Positions 16,101 through 25,800 of a stretch of 64,000 nucleotides of DNA are shown here, one piece after another. This DNA comes from a virus: the IMG/VR virus record IMGVR_UViG_3300035698_016806, positions 38,563 to 102,562 of that record; one strand, written 5' to 3'. How positions within the stretch are numbered: the first letter of the stretch is position 1; the number at the start of each line of letters is the position of its first letter. Both the position numbers and the translations under genes were made by a program. The notes under the pieces are model-generated. The model had not been told where the DNA came from. It made no database searches and was given only the letters and a program-made list of their open reading frames with translations.

Positions 16101-18024
16101 ACTTCTATTAGCTGGTGAAGATAGAAAGACTCTTTCTGAATTAGAAATAGCCCAAATGGTACTATCTTTTGGGAAAGAGATGGAAATACGAAATGCAAGA
16201 CTTGCTCAATTGTCAGTGATATATGAAAAAGGGTATACTTTAGATAGGCAAAGAGCTAAATATTTATTTGAATCAGATCAAAGAATACAGGCTATTCTTG
16301 ATGGTGAACCAATTGGGAGTGAAAGAAAAAATCAAAATCAATTATATAAAAATGAATTAAAAGAAAGAGAAGCAGCACACGCATTATCACTGGCAAATAT
16401 CAAAAAACAACAAGCTGCTCATGATATTACAGACCAAGCAGCTCTTGAAAAGAAACAGAAGGAAAATATTGCCTTTTATGCAAAATCAGTTGAAATGGCA
16501 AAAAGACATCTTGCTTCTGGTGATAGTGAAGCTGTTGATCCTAAAGAATATAGAAAAAGATACAACTTGGTTCTTGAAGCACAGAAGAAACTTAATGTCC
16601 AAGAGGGTAGATCAGCAATAGAACTTGCGGATATGAAAGATGATTTAAAAGAGGCTGAATTTGATAAGGCAGAGACAATTAGTAGTGCCATTTACGAAGC
16701 TGCTCAGAAGAAACAAGAGGAAGCTCGTAAGACACTGAATTTGACGCTTAAAGCTGCTTATGATGCTGACACATCAACACGAACTGCATACTTCGCAAAA
16801 CAAAGGGATTTAGCTGAAAAAGCGACAAGAAAAGAATCTGATGATATTGCAAAGAGATCAAAAGCAAGAGAAGCTGAATTTAATGACCAGATAGATGCTG
16901 AAAATGATGCTGCAAAGAAGCTTGACTTACAAGCAGAATTAAAAGTATATCTTATAGAAGTGGAAGCTGAATTAAATACTGTTAGGGAGGAAGGACGCCA
17001 AACAATAATTAAATATACATCTGCGGAGGAGAAAGCTAACACAGCAGCAGATAAATCAATTACAAGAGTTTTGGACAAAATAAAGAAAAGTAGAGACAAT
17101 GCTCTAAAAGCTGTCCCTGGCACATCTGTTGAAGACCAAATGAAACTTGACTTAGATGCTATGAAGAGAGGTCATGCAGCACAACTTGCAGAATTGAAGG
17201 ATAAGGGGTTAAAAGGGCTTGCGTTACAAAAAGCAATAGCTGATCAGAGTGAGGAAGTTCACCTTACTGAAGTGACCAATAAGAAAAAGTTAGATGATTT
17301 GCTTCTTGAGCAAAAAGTAGAATTTGCAGGATCGATGACTTCAATTATGGAGGGATTACTTTCCACTTCTTTGGGACAAAATGAGAAGTTTTTTAAAGCC
17401 TATAAAGCCTTTGCAATAGCGGAAGCAACTATCAGTACCTATGCATCGGCACAAGCAGCGTATGAGAAAGGAATGCTTATTAAAGGGCCAATGGGATATG
17501 CACTTGCTATAGCCGGGGCAGCAGCAGCAATAGCGCAAGGGTTAGGGAAAATAGCAATTATATCTGGAACTGCCCCAAGTTTTGCTGATGGTGGTGAGAT
17601 TCCTGGTTCTTCCCCTCATTCAAAATCTGATAATATTCCAATCAATGCCACTGCTGGTGAATATATGCAACCAGTTTCGGCAGTTAAGAAATACGGAAAA
17701 AGAGCCATGAATGCAATTAGAACTTTGCAAATTCCAGCAGATGAATTAAACAATTTGATCCGGGGTACTGCAAGAGGTTTAATGACTCCGTTCCCATCAT
17801 ACGCTCTTGCTTCAGGTGGATCAGTACCTTCTATGAGTAATACTGGATCTACAGGAGAGACCATTGTAAATTTACATACTCCCCAAGGAGTACCAATGGA
17901 AATTACATCTCAGAGTTCTCGTCTAAATAAGGATGAAAAGAAAGTTATTGATATAGTTTTAAAGTACACAAGCAATAATACGAATAATTTTAAAAATAAT
18001 ATGAAAGGTATGTTGGGAGCCTAA
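13156..18024 (+). CDS. tail tape measure protein
   Basis: The 1622-residue protein sets tail length and is expected to enter the host with DNA. Residues about 210-470 match the TP901-type tape measure domain (AMFAGRDAIIEYDQALKDL, then FSASEVAAGMRTIGQAGFSA). Hydrophobic segments at about 530-625 could insert in membrane. Residues 640-1400 are largely coiled-coil. The end has the typical C-terminal tape measure pattern FADGGEIPGSSPHSKSDNIP then AGEYMQP. At roughly 0.15 nm per residue the tail would be about 240 nm. No lysozyme or peptidase domain is seen. Confidence 0.92.
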   Translation: MADNVKKQVEIVFKVIGVDLDNVDKLSIMFKNLQTVVDETTAKVNTFNESLKNIKAPPELSAVITPLKELSKIKLPSVDKVVEGLQKLVAMGTPPDLKPFVTELSKFNEIKLPKLTSMVTAIKNLVSISFQGFSGRINIVRRNLRKLAAINVDSLASVLKNLNKINLSKVTAGLKRAEKSIRDVGNTAQTAGLKLRSFADKARTVLTFRVISNAIVAFNQAMFAGRDAIIEYDQALKDLQAITGATAFEVAQMGAEILKVAATTKFSASEVAAGMRTIGQAGFSASEAVETMQAVSDLATGTLSSMGTTVDLVTTAMRIYQISAADSAIVSDVFANAVNRSKLTIDKLRTAMNYVGPIAKESGVSFKELSASMMVLANSGLRASTTGTGLRRVFAELVDPSKKLMEAARNAGIALNELDPTSNSLSSVISNLGLIVKDTGVAFDIFGKRGAAAVITLSNTGSGFDQMLETVNRTGTAARMAAVQMEGLGVAAKNLRDRMGVLAIAVGEMGVTDAMRVLISVTKVVIESLTYLANNTFVKFTSKIILATAAVFGLVAAFTALKSLLLLKFIPIAIFQMTGLAISVVTVKTAMLSLLATIAPIAAALAVIGGVAYFAFSQFKNSAEEASEATAVLAIELNGLTKKVKSYRLATVNMVKGSNELKESSLTLRRELLEVSRGTTEVADEALAAAEAIDPLTGEITDASEALDIYAESLKKVQNAQFVKSLEEAGEAVQFVTGKTNTFKTGFVNIFSSIKKAGKAAFKALNAKLISDPANTAAMVWNRTMTGIITDAEKAKAALNFSAAFNEGKKSFQELADEVGSYDPGAMVAQQVSLKESFIFLKARASEYVDQLRVAGTISLDGSVEGFENIATKAGLTGTALEAATAEFIRLSTAAESTFDNIIEKQIRANDPEFITKYVDEFVKAHGKISDAQIDELKAAEELRQQRIEDFKQLKINYDKAKAENQDMTEFSKGQYVKEKELLLLAGEDRKTLSELEIAQMVLSFGKEMEIRNARLAQLSVIYEKGYTLDRQRAKYLFESDQRIQAILDGEPIGSERKNQNQLYKNELKEREAAHALSLANIKKQQAAHDITDQAALEKKQKENIAFYAKSVEMAKRHLASGDSEAVDPKEYRKRYNLVLEAQKKLNVQEGRSAIELADMKDDLKEAEFDKAETISSAIYEAAQKKQEEARKTLNLTLKAAYDADTSTRTAYFAKQRDLAEKATRKESDDIAKRSKAREAEFNDQIDAENDAAKKLDLQAELKVYLIEVEAELNTVREEGRQTIIKYTSAEEKANTAADKSITRVLDKIKKSRDNALKAVPGTSVEDQMKLDLDAMKRGHAAQLAELKDKGLKGLALQKAIADQSEEVHLTEVTNKKKLDDLLLEQKVEFAGSMTSIMEGLLSTSLGQNEKFFKAYKAFAIAEATISTYASAQAAYEKGMLIKGPMGYALAIAGAAAAIAQGLGKIAIISGTAPSFADGGEIPGSSPHSKSDNIPINATAGEYMQPVSAVKKYGKRAMNAIRTLQIPADELNNLIRGTARGLMTPFPSYALASGGSVPSMSNTGSTGETIVNLHTPQGVPMEITSQSSRLNKDEKKVIDIVLKYTSNNTNNFKNNMKGMLGA

Positions 18025-18027
18025 TTT

Positions 18028-18378
18028 ATGAACACTTTTCCAGTATTAGACACAGATCCAGCAAGTATAGAAGAAATCATATTTTCTACTGTAAAAAAAG
18101 CTGTCAGTGAAAACAGATATCCAATGATACGAAGATCAGGTACTCGGTTAATGCGGGAATGGGTAATTACTTATGACAGAGAAACTTTTTTAACTACGGC
18201 TGAAAAGTCTTCAATTAAGACATTTATTGATGCTAATATGGGATTATTTTTTAATTGGACTAATATAGATACTTCTGAATCTGTTGTAGTATTTCTTAAT
18301 TCTGACTCCATTACTTTTGTTCCATTATTCACAGGATCAACTTACTATACAACTCAATTTACTTTGACCGGGGTGTAA
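18028..18378 (+). CDS. minor tail protein (gpM-like)
   Basis: The 116-residue beta protein sits directly between the tape measure and the gpL-like gene, as lambda gpM does. The pattern YPMIRRSGTRLMREWVITYD resembles the first strands of the gpM/distal-tail beta sandwich. It begins 3 nt after the tape measure stop and ends 2 nt before the next gene. Assignment is mostly by order and size. Confidence 0.65.
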   Translation: MNTFPVLDTDPASIEEIIFSTVKKAVSENRYPMIRRSGTRLMREWVITYDRETFLTTAEKSSIKTFIDANMGLFFNWTNIDTSESVVVFLNSDSITFVPLFTGSTYYTTQFTLTGV

Positions 18379-18380
18379 TC

Positions 18381-19472
18381 ATGCCTTTAGCTATATCAGA
18401 TGGAGCATCATTAGAAAAAAACAAAATAAATACGGATAGTGTTTGGTTAACATTAATGGAAGTTACTTTTCCTAACCAAACGCCTGTGAGAGTTTGCCTT
18501 AACAATGAAGTAGTTTCTTGGAGTGATGTTGAATGGTCACCGGCTATTTTTTCTTTAAGTGGGCAATCAGAAACTAAAGATGCAGAAATACCTTCAGTAA
18601 GTTTATCTATTTTTGATGCCTATAGAAATATAATACCGTATCTTGATGATTATTCTGGGGGAATAGGTGCTGCCGTTGTAATTTATGTTGTAAATTCCAA
18701 ATATTTAATCCCTTCTGTATTAGATTCGGAACTGATATCCAATTCGGTGGTTGTCTCAAATCTTCCTCTTCTTGGCGGTGTTTCATTAACACCTGATAGA
18801 TGTACTCTTTCGGTATCTTCTGTGGAATATTATTCATCTCCGTCTTCTTTATGCTTAACCAAAAATGATGCCATAGAAGCTTCAAGATTTGAATTTGTTG
18901 GTGGAGCATCATGTGGATTAGTATCAGGAAAATCATATCATATTTCTGTAATGGTTTATTTGCCCCTTTCCCAAGATATAACTGCAATAAGTTTAAGATA
19001 CCAAGATAGTGAAAAGAATTGGTACACTTTAGATAAAACGGAAGTTATTGATTCTTGGGTTCTTTTAGAAGGTACATATTTAGAGGACGGGTCTGTTAAA
19101 ACATTTACTGTGCGTGAAGAAGGAGGGACAGTATCAGGAGAAAAAATATACTGTGATAATTTCTCGGTTAAAGAGATGGAGCAGTATTATGAATCAAAAA
19201 ATGTATTTTCTATTATTGGATGTACTGTTAGTAGTGGTTCAATGATTAATTTAACATTAGGATCTGAAAATCTTATTAATAGAATGTGTCCAGAACATAG
19301 ATATCTAAAAAATCATTGTAGATTTTATTTCAAGGATGAATTTTGTAAATATTCTGGCACTGAAACTTCATGCAATAGATCTTTAGATAGGTGCAAAGTG
19401 TTGGGCAATATGCTTAATTTTGGTGGATTTCCCGGAATAGGCCAAAGTGGTGTAATCTATAACGAATCTTAG
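18381..19472 (+). CDS. minor tail protein L-like, with an inserted sugar-binding-type domain
   Basis: The C-terminal 70 residues carry four cysteines in the gpL pattern (NHCRFYFKDEFCKYSG, then SCNRSLDRCK, then GGFPGIG) that in lambda gpL hold an iron-sulfur cluster. Residues 1-110 match the gpL N-terminal beta domain. Between them, about residues 113-272, lies an extra beta-sandwich-like segment (SPSSLCLTK, GKSYHISVMVYLPLSQ, SWVLLEGTY, GEKIYCDNFSVKEM) that resembles carbohydrate-binding modules. This explains the length of 363 against 232 in lambda. The gene continues into a gpK-like gene 9 nt on. Confidence 0.8.
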   Translation: MPLAISDGASLEKNKINTDSVWLTLMEVTFPNQTPVRVCLNNEVVSWSDVEWSPAIFSLSGQSETKDAEIPSVSLSIFDAYRNIIPYLDDYSGGIGAAVVIYVVNSKYLIPSVLDSELISNSVVVSNLPLLGGVSLTPDRCTLSVSSVEYYSSPSSLCLTKNDAIEASRFEFVGGASCGLVSGKSYHISVMVYLPLSQDITAISLRYQDSEKNWYTLDKTEVIDSWVLLEGTYLEDGSVKTFTVREEGGTVSGEKIYCDNFSVKEMEQYYESKNVFSIIGCTVSSGSMINLTLGSENLINRMCPEHRYLKNHCRFYFKDEFCKYSGTETSCNRSLDRCKVLGNMLNFGGFPGIGQSGVIYNES

Positions 19473-19481
19473 GAGTTTGTT

Positions 19482-19880
19482 TTGGTTAATTTAAATGATT
19501 TGATCGGAAAACCTTTTAGTAATGACGGATATGGTCCTGACAGTTATTCTTGTTTTGGGTTAGGTGTTGAAGTTTTTAGACGATATGGGATAACTATAGA
19601 AAGAACTAATATTTCAGTCTGTGCTTGCAAAGAAGTTTCTCAGAAAAAAATACAAGAGCGACTTGCTTTAAATTGGCAATTAACTGATTTAACCGAAAAT
19701 CCTCCAATTGCAGTATTAATTCGTTCTGGTGATGCTCGCTATGCAGATCATATTGGTGTTTATATTGGAAAAGGAAGAATGATTCATATCTTTAAAAAAA
19801 CCAATGTTGTTGTAGAAAGAATTTCTAATTGGAAACATAAAATTATAGGATACTATAAATATGTCAATCACACTTGTTAA
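19482..19880 (+). CDS. tail tip NlpC/P60-type peptidase (gpK-like)
   Basis: The 132-residue protein starts at TTG 19482, with TAGGAG 9-10 nt upstream; no ATG gives a complete domain. The pattern GKPFSNDGYGPDSYSCFGL contains the catalytic Cys in the usual D-x-x-x-C-x-x-L setting, and DHIGVYIGKGRMIHIFK contains the catalytic His. It would cleave peptidoglycan cross-links during DNA entry or help tip assembly. The C-terminus overlaps the next gene by 20 nt. Confidence 0.82.
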   Translation: MVNLNDLIGKPFSNDGYGPDSYSCFGLGVEVFRRYGITIERTNISVCACKEVSQKKIQERLALNWQLTDLTENPPIAVLIRSGDARYADHIGVYIGKGRMIHIFKKTNVVVERISNWKHKIIGYYKYVNHTC

Positions 19881-22800
19881 AATACCTAATCCGTTTCAAC
19901 CAGAAATTAATAAGAAAGAATATTTTGATTTTGAAAGTGATAGGTTGCATACTTATTTAAAAGATATACCGTTTCATCATGAAGATATTAATTTTGTGGT
20001 AGCTGTTAATGGCGTATTTATAGTTGGGCCTTATCAAGATGTAATTATTGAAGATCATGCTATAATTTCGGTTACAGCAAAAGTAGAAGCAACTGGGATG
20101 GCAGCATCGGCAGCAACAGCAACAATTTCTTCATCGGCTGGTGCTACAGGTGTAATTACAAGTTTAGCCACTGCATTTGAGTTCGGGGGTATTGCAGGAG
20201 CAGTAGCATATGCATCCGTGTACGTTCTGACATCCTTTGTAATTGGGTATGGTATGAGTATGTTGGCTTCTTTATTAGCCCCTGATATTGCTTCCGAAGA
20301 AACACCGAAGACAGTATATTCTTGGGCTTTAGATGGTGTTTTAAACCAAGAAGGTATAAATATACCATTAATATATGGAAAAAATAGATTACCGGGATTA
20401 TTATTAAATTCTTATTTAAGTCTTGATCCTATAGATAAAACAGATGTTACTAAATTAATTGATTACTTGGTTGTAACCGGAAGTGATATTAATTTTGTTC
20501 TTGGAGCTGGTACTGAAATTTGGGATAATGATGCAGGTCCGAATGGAAATCGTGTAACTTCCTATGATACTTCCTATCTTACTTCTACATCTGGCATATT
20601 TACTTCTACTGATTTTCCTATAAATGATGCAGGGGATACTACAACTACATTTATTATGGGTGTTGTAGGAAGTACTACTAATGATGGATCGTATAGATGC
20701 ATGGTAGACACTGCAAATAAATTATGGGTATATTCACGATCATCAGGGTCAGACTTTGCCGATAGAGGTAGGACTCTTACTTCTGAAGTTGGTACAGACG
20801 GAATGAAATTTCTTAGCCCTCCGACTAATGACGCTCACGATGATTTTTTACATATTCAACTTGGTTTGGGTATCGGTCCAGTGGATACTATTTCGGATTT
20901 ATATATTGATGCCCAAAATGAAGAAAACTATAGCGATGAAAATGTTTCCTTAGATTATAGATTAGGCACTGCTACCCAAGATATTATGGAGGGATTTGAC
21001 GAAGTTACGGAAACTGCAAGTAAAAATGAGGAGGTATTGTATGCTGAAGCTCCATTGGTAATGACTACGCCTGGAGTTTGTGACAAAGTAAATGTTGTTG
21101 TTGCTTTCCCAAATGGGGTTTGGAATTTAGATAAAACCAAAGGGGGAATATATAAAGCACAAGTGAGTTATAGTGTGGAGTATAAAGCAACTACAGACCC
21201 AGACACCTCTTACGTATTTAAACAATTTCAAAATTTTGATGAAGATGGAGATCCGTATACAGTTTTGCATAATTATCGATCTTTTTGGGCCGCAAGTAGA
21301 ACTGAAATTAAGCATAAAATTGTTTTTGAGGATTTAGCCCGTGATCAATATGATATAAGAGTGACAAAACTAACCGTGGATTCAGAAGTTAGTGATATAA
21401 TGAATACTCTTATTTTTTCATATGTCCAAGGGGTTTATGCTGAAATTCTTTCTTATCCTGGATTAGCTATGTATTCAGTTGCAATAAAAGCTTCAACTCA
21501 ATTTTCTGGGGGTATCCCACAAGTTAGCGTGTCTGTTGATAAGAAAACTTTAAGTATATGGGATAAATCTTCAACACCATATTGGGATACTACTAAATTA
21601 GCAACTAATCCAGCCTGGTTAGTTTGGGATTTAATTTGCAATAAAGCAGGTATTTCCAAAGAACGGTTAATTTGGGAAGATTTTAAGGATTGGGCAGATT
21701 ATTGTGATGAAAATGTTGCAGATTCTGGGGATCTCCCAGAAAAAAGGTTTGAAGTAAATATTATTATTTCAGAGGGGAATTTTTGGGATAACATCCAAAA
21801 AGTTGCTAAAATAGGCAGGGCTGCCATAATTAGAAGGGGTTATGATTATGGAGTTTTTATTGATAAATGGGAAGGCACAACACCTGTAGTATCGCATGTA
21901 TTTAATTCTGGAAATATAATAGAAGATTCTTTTGAATTACATTATATTCCAAGTAACGACAGAGCTAATATTATAGAGGTAGAATACTCTGATGCAGATC
22001 AAGAATATACAAGACAAATAGTAAGTGCTTTTTCTTCTGATTATTTAGATGAAGATAAAATTGTTAGAAAAGCAGTAATCACAATAGATGCAGCTATCTC
22101 ACAAGCCCAGGCTATGCGTGAAGCGGTATATAGAATCAATTCTAATGTCCTTCTGAATAAAATTATCACCTTCGATGCTTTTTCTGATAGTTTCACTTGT
22201 GTTGTTGGTGATTTATTTCATTTTCAACATGAGGATGTTAGTTATAATTACCAAGTTTCTGGAAGAATTGTTTCTGCAACTCAATATACTGTTACATTGG
22301 ATCAAGAAGTTGAATTAATTGCTGGAATTTCATACAATATTTTAATTAGAATTGGCAGTATTGCTGGAGATAATAATAATATATATGAAAAGCAAATTAC
22401 AAATGTACCTGGCTTAACTTCAGAATTGACTTTGTTGAGTGCTGCTGGATGGGATACAATCCCAGAGAAGTTTGATCTTTTTACTTTCGGGGAAGTTGGC
22501 ACATACGATAAAATATACAAAATTACAGGTGTAACAGGGGAGGTTGATTCAGTAAGAACAATTACAGGAGGTGAATATGTTCCAGAAATATTCACTAATA
22601 ATGATGCTGAAGTCATAACCGATAACATACGAAAGTTAAAAATACAAAAAGCTATGTCTGTAATAGTCAATGAATTTTTAGCATATAATCCAGATGGTAG
22701 TTTTAGTGTTCATGCCCAGGTGGTTTGGTCTCAATATTTTTCACATATCTCTACTATTTGGGAAGTATGGATGTCAAGTATATCCGAAAATGCAAATGGT

Positions 22801-25800
22801 ACTTCTTCTGAATCTGACCCGGCTAAAATAAGAACTGGTAGGTCAATTATGTCAATAGAAGTTAAGGACATTCTTGAGACTGGTATTACTTATAAATTTT
22901 ATATTAATGTGAAGGGACAAGGCCCATATGACCATGGAACAAATACAAAACAGATAACCATTGCAGGATTAACGGCTCCTCCTGCTGACATTTCTGTGTT
23001 TGCGGCAACCTGGAATCCAGTAACTTTAAATGTAGAATTTTCATGGACTGAAATTGGGGATATTGATTTAGAATATTATTTTATACGAGAAGGAGTCGCC
23101 TGGTTAGGCGGAGATGATATAGTGTGGCCCTTAAAAGGAAATGCTACCGTAAATCTTGCTATTCCATTAACTGGCGATCTCACAGAAAAAACATATTGGA
23201 TGAAGGGGGTTGATACCACCGGGAATCCTTCAGCAATAGAAGCACAGGCATTGGTAGGTGGTCTTGCAGTTCCTTTGGAAATAGACACAACTGTAGGAAC
23301 AGTCTTAAATTTTGATGGTGAATGGGATATTCCAACACATAAAGTTAAACTGACTTGGGATGCTGTTCTGTTGTCTGATGGAGTAACCCTGAACCCTCAT
23401 ATAGACAGATATGAAATTTATCATGGGTTTGCATGGGCAACTTCTGTTAAATCTGGACCTTATCCTTCAGGCGATGTCACAGAGATATATTTCGATGTAG
23501 AAGAAGGAACTAACGGGAATAGAACATATTGGATTCGTGCAGTTGATACAGCAGGGAATTATGCTGATATAGCTGGAACTCCTCCAGTACCACATTCAAG
23601 TAAAGTTGTTGCTATTGATACTTCTTTATCTAATGGAATGGTTCCTGTTGGATTAACTGCTACAAGTGATTCCATCATAAATGAAGATGGTACTAATTCA
23701 GCAATATTGATAGTTTCTTGCACTGCAATGAATTTGGTTACATACCCTGAATTTTTAAAGTATTCTATTGAAATTACAAATAAAACTGAATCTCCTTTAA
23801 AACCCGTAATATATGAATATCCATTGGATGTTAACACATTCACATTTCCTGCTATACCTAACACATCTTATGGTATCAGAATTAGGTCTGTTGATATTAG
23901 AGGAAACTTTTTTGATTGGTCAACTGAATTTCCCATTACCAGTGCATACGATACAACTGCCCCTGCTGTTCCAACTGGTTTAACAGCTACAAGTTCATGG
24001 GCAAGTATTGTTTTAACTTGGACGATAACTGATGTTGCTGATCTAAGTCATTTTGTAATATACAGAAGAACAGTTAATAGTAGTCCTGGAAGTGCTTATG
24101 TAATTGGACAAATTGCTAAGTCAATTTCTGGTACTGCTTCCATGTACATAGACTCTCCACCGACTTCAGATTCTTATTATTATTGGGTAAGATCTGTTGA
24201 TAGAACTGGTAATACCAGTACTTATTCAGCTTCGGCAATAGGACAAACAGGCACAATCAATAGCATGGACAATACCCTCGCTTCTGTTATTGCCATGGAA
24301 GATGACCAAGTTCTTTCTGTTACTGAAAAATCTGCATGGAGAACCCAATGGGTAAGCCTGGAAAGTGCATATGATGTACTGATAGCTTTTGCTGCTTCGC
24401 TGTCTGTTTCATCAACTACGTTTGCAGGGCTTTATACTACCCTACATGAGTATTTAAGAGATGACTTGCATGTGTGGGATCAGCAAACAGTTTCTCACTC
24501 GATAACTGGTACTGCTTTGACTTCTAAAACAACAGCTTATTTTGATGAGTTTACAACATTAACCAATGCCTGTAATGAAGAAGCAAAAGTATCAACTACT
24601 TTATCCAGCTTAACAAATGATTCTTGTACTGTAACAACTTATGCAGATGGCAGTGGTGGAACATACAGTACTGGAAATACAACAACTACAATGCAGATAT
24701 TTACAGGTACTACATTACAAACAGGTTGGTCTTTTTCCAAAGTAGAAGGGTCAGGGCTTAATGCCACCCTTGGATCATCTTCTGGTATTTGTGTTATTAC
24801 ATCATTGACTGATGCTACTGATGAAAGTTATGTTACCATTACAGCATCAAAATCTGGTTATTCTAACCAAACGTCAACATTTACTATTTCTAAATCCAAG
24901 ACAGGTGCAGAAGGTACTCCACTTGTAAATAGATGGTTAACATCCAGTGTAGGTGCAATTGGAAAGAGTGAGGCTGGTGATTATAATCCAACAACTATTA
25001 CTTTTTATGCATGGACACAAACAGGGGAAGATGCTCCAACTGCATTTACTGGCGGTATGCGAGTTTATGAAAATACTACTTTAAAGGATTATGGGGGTGT
25101 ACCTTCAATAACACGCACACCAAGTCCAACAGGTGTAGATAGTGTAACCTGTAAATTATATACAACAACCTCTTATTCTGTTTTGTTAGATACTGAAGGT
25201 GTTCCAGTAGTATTTGATGGAGATGCAGGGGTAGATGGAACTGATGGGACGAATGGTACTGATGGATCTGATGGTATTGATGGTAGAACAGTTAATATTA
25301 CAGCAACAGATTATAGTATTGAATACAATATTCATGGGAATACCCCTAATCCAAGTACTATACCCATCACAGCTACAAAACACAACAGCACCGGTGATGC
25401 ATATTATAATTTTGAGGTAGATGGTGTTACTAAACAACATACAACAAGTAATACATACACATACTCTTGTCCATCAAGTATATCTGGAGATCCACAAAAG
25501 ATAACTGTAGAATTAAGGGAAGATGGTACAGGTACATCTTTACTTGCAACAGATGAAACAACAATTGCAAAATTGCAAGAGGCAAGTGGTGCGACCACAA
25601 TTACTCTCTCAAATCCTGCTCATACAATGTATACTGACTTTGGTGGTGCAAATCTTGATGTAAGTGGTTCTGGTAATGATATTAAAGTTTGGATTGGTAC
25701 AACACCAATCCCTTATGATGGCACATCATCATATGCTACTCCAAGTTTTAGGATTAGTACTGCTGTAACTACAGGTTTGGTGATTGACTCTCCAAGTACT

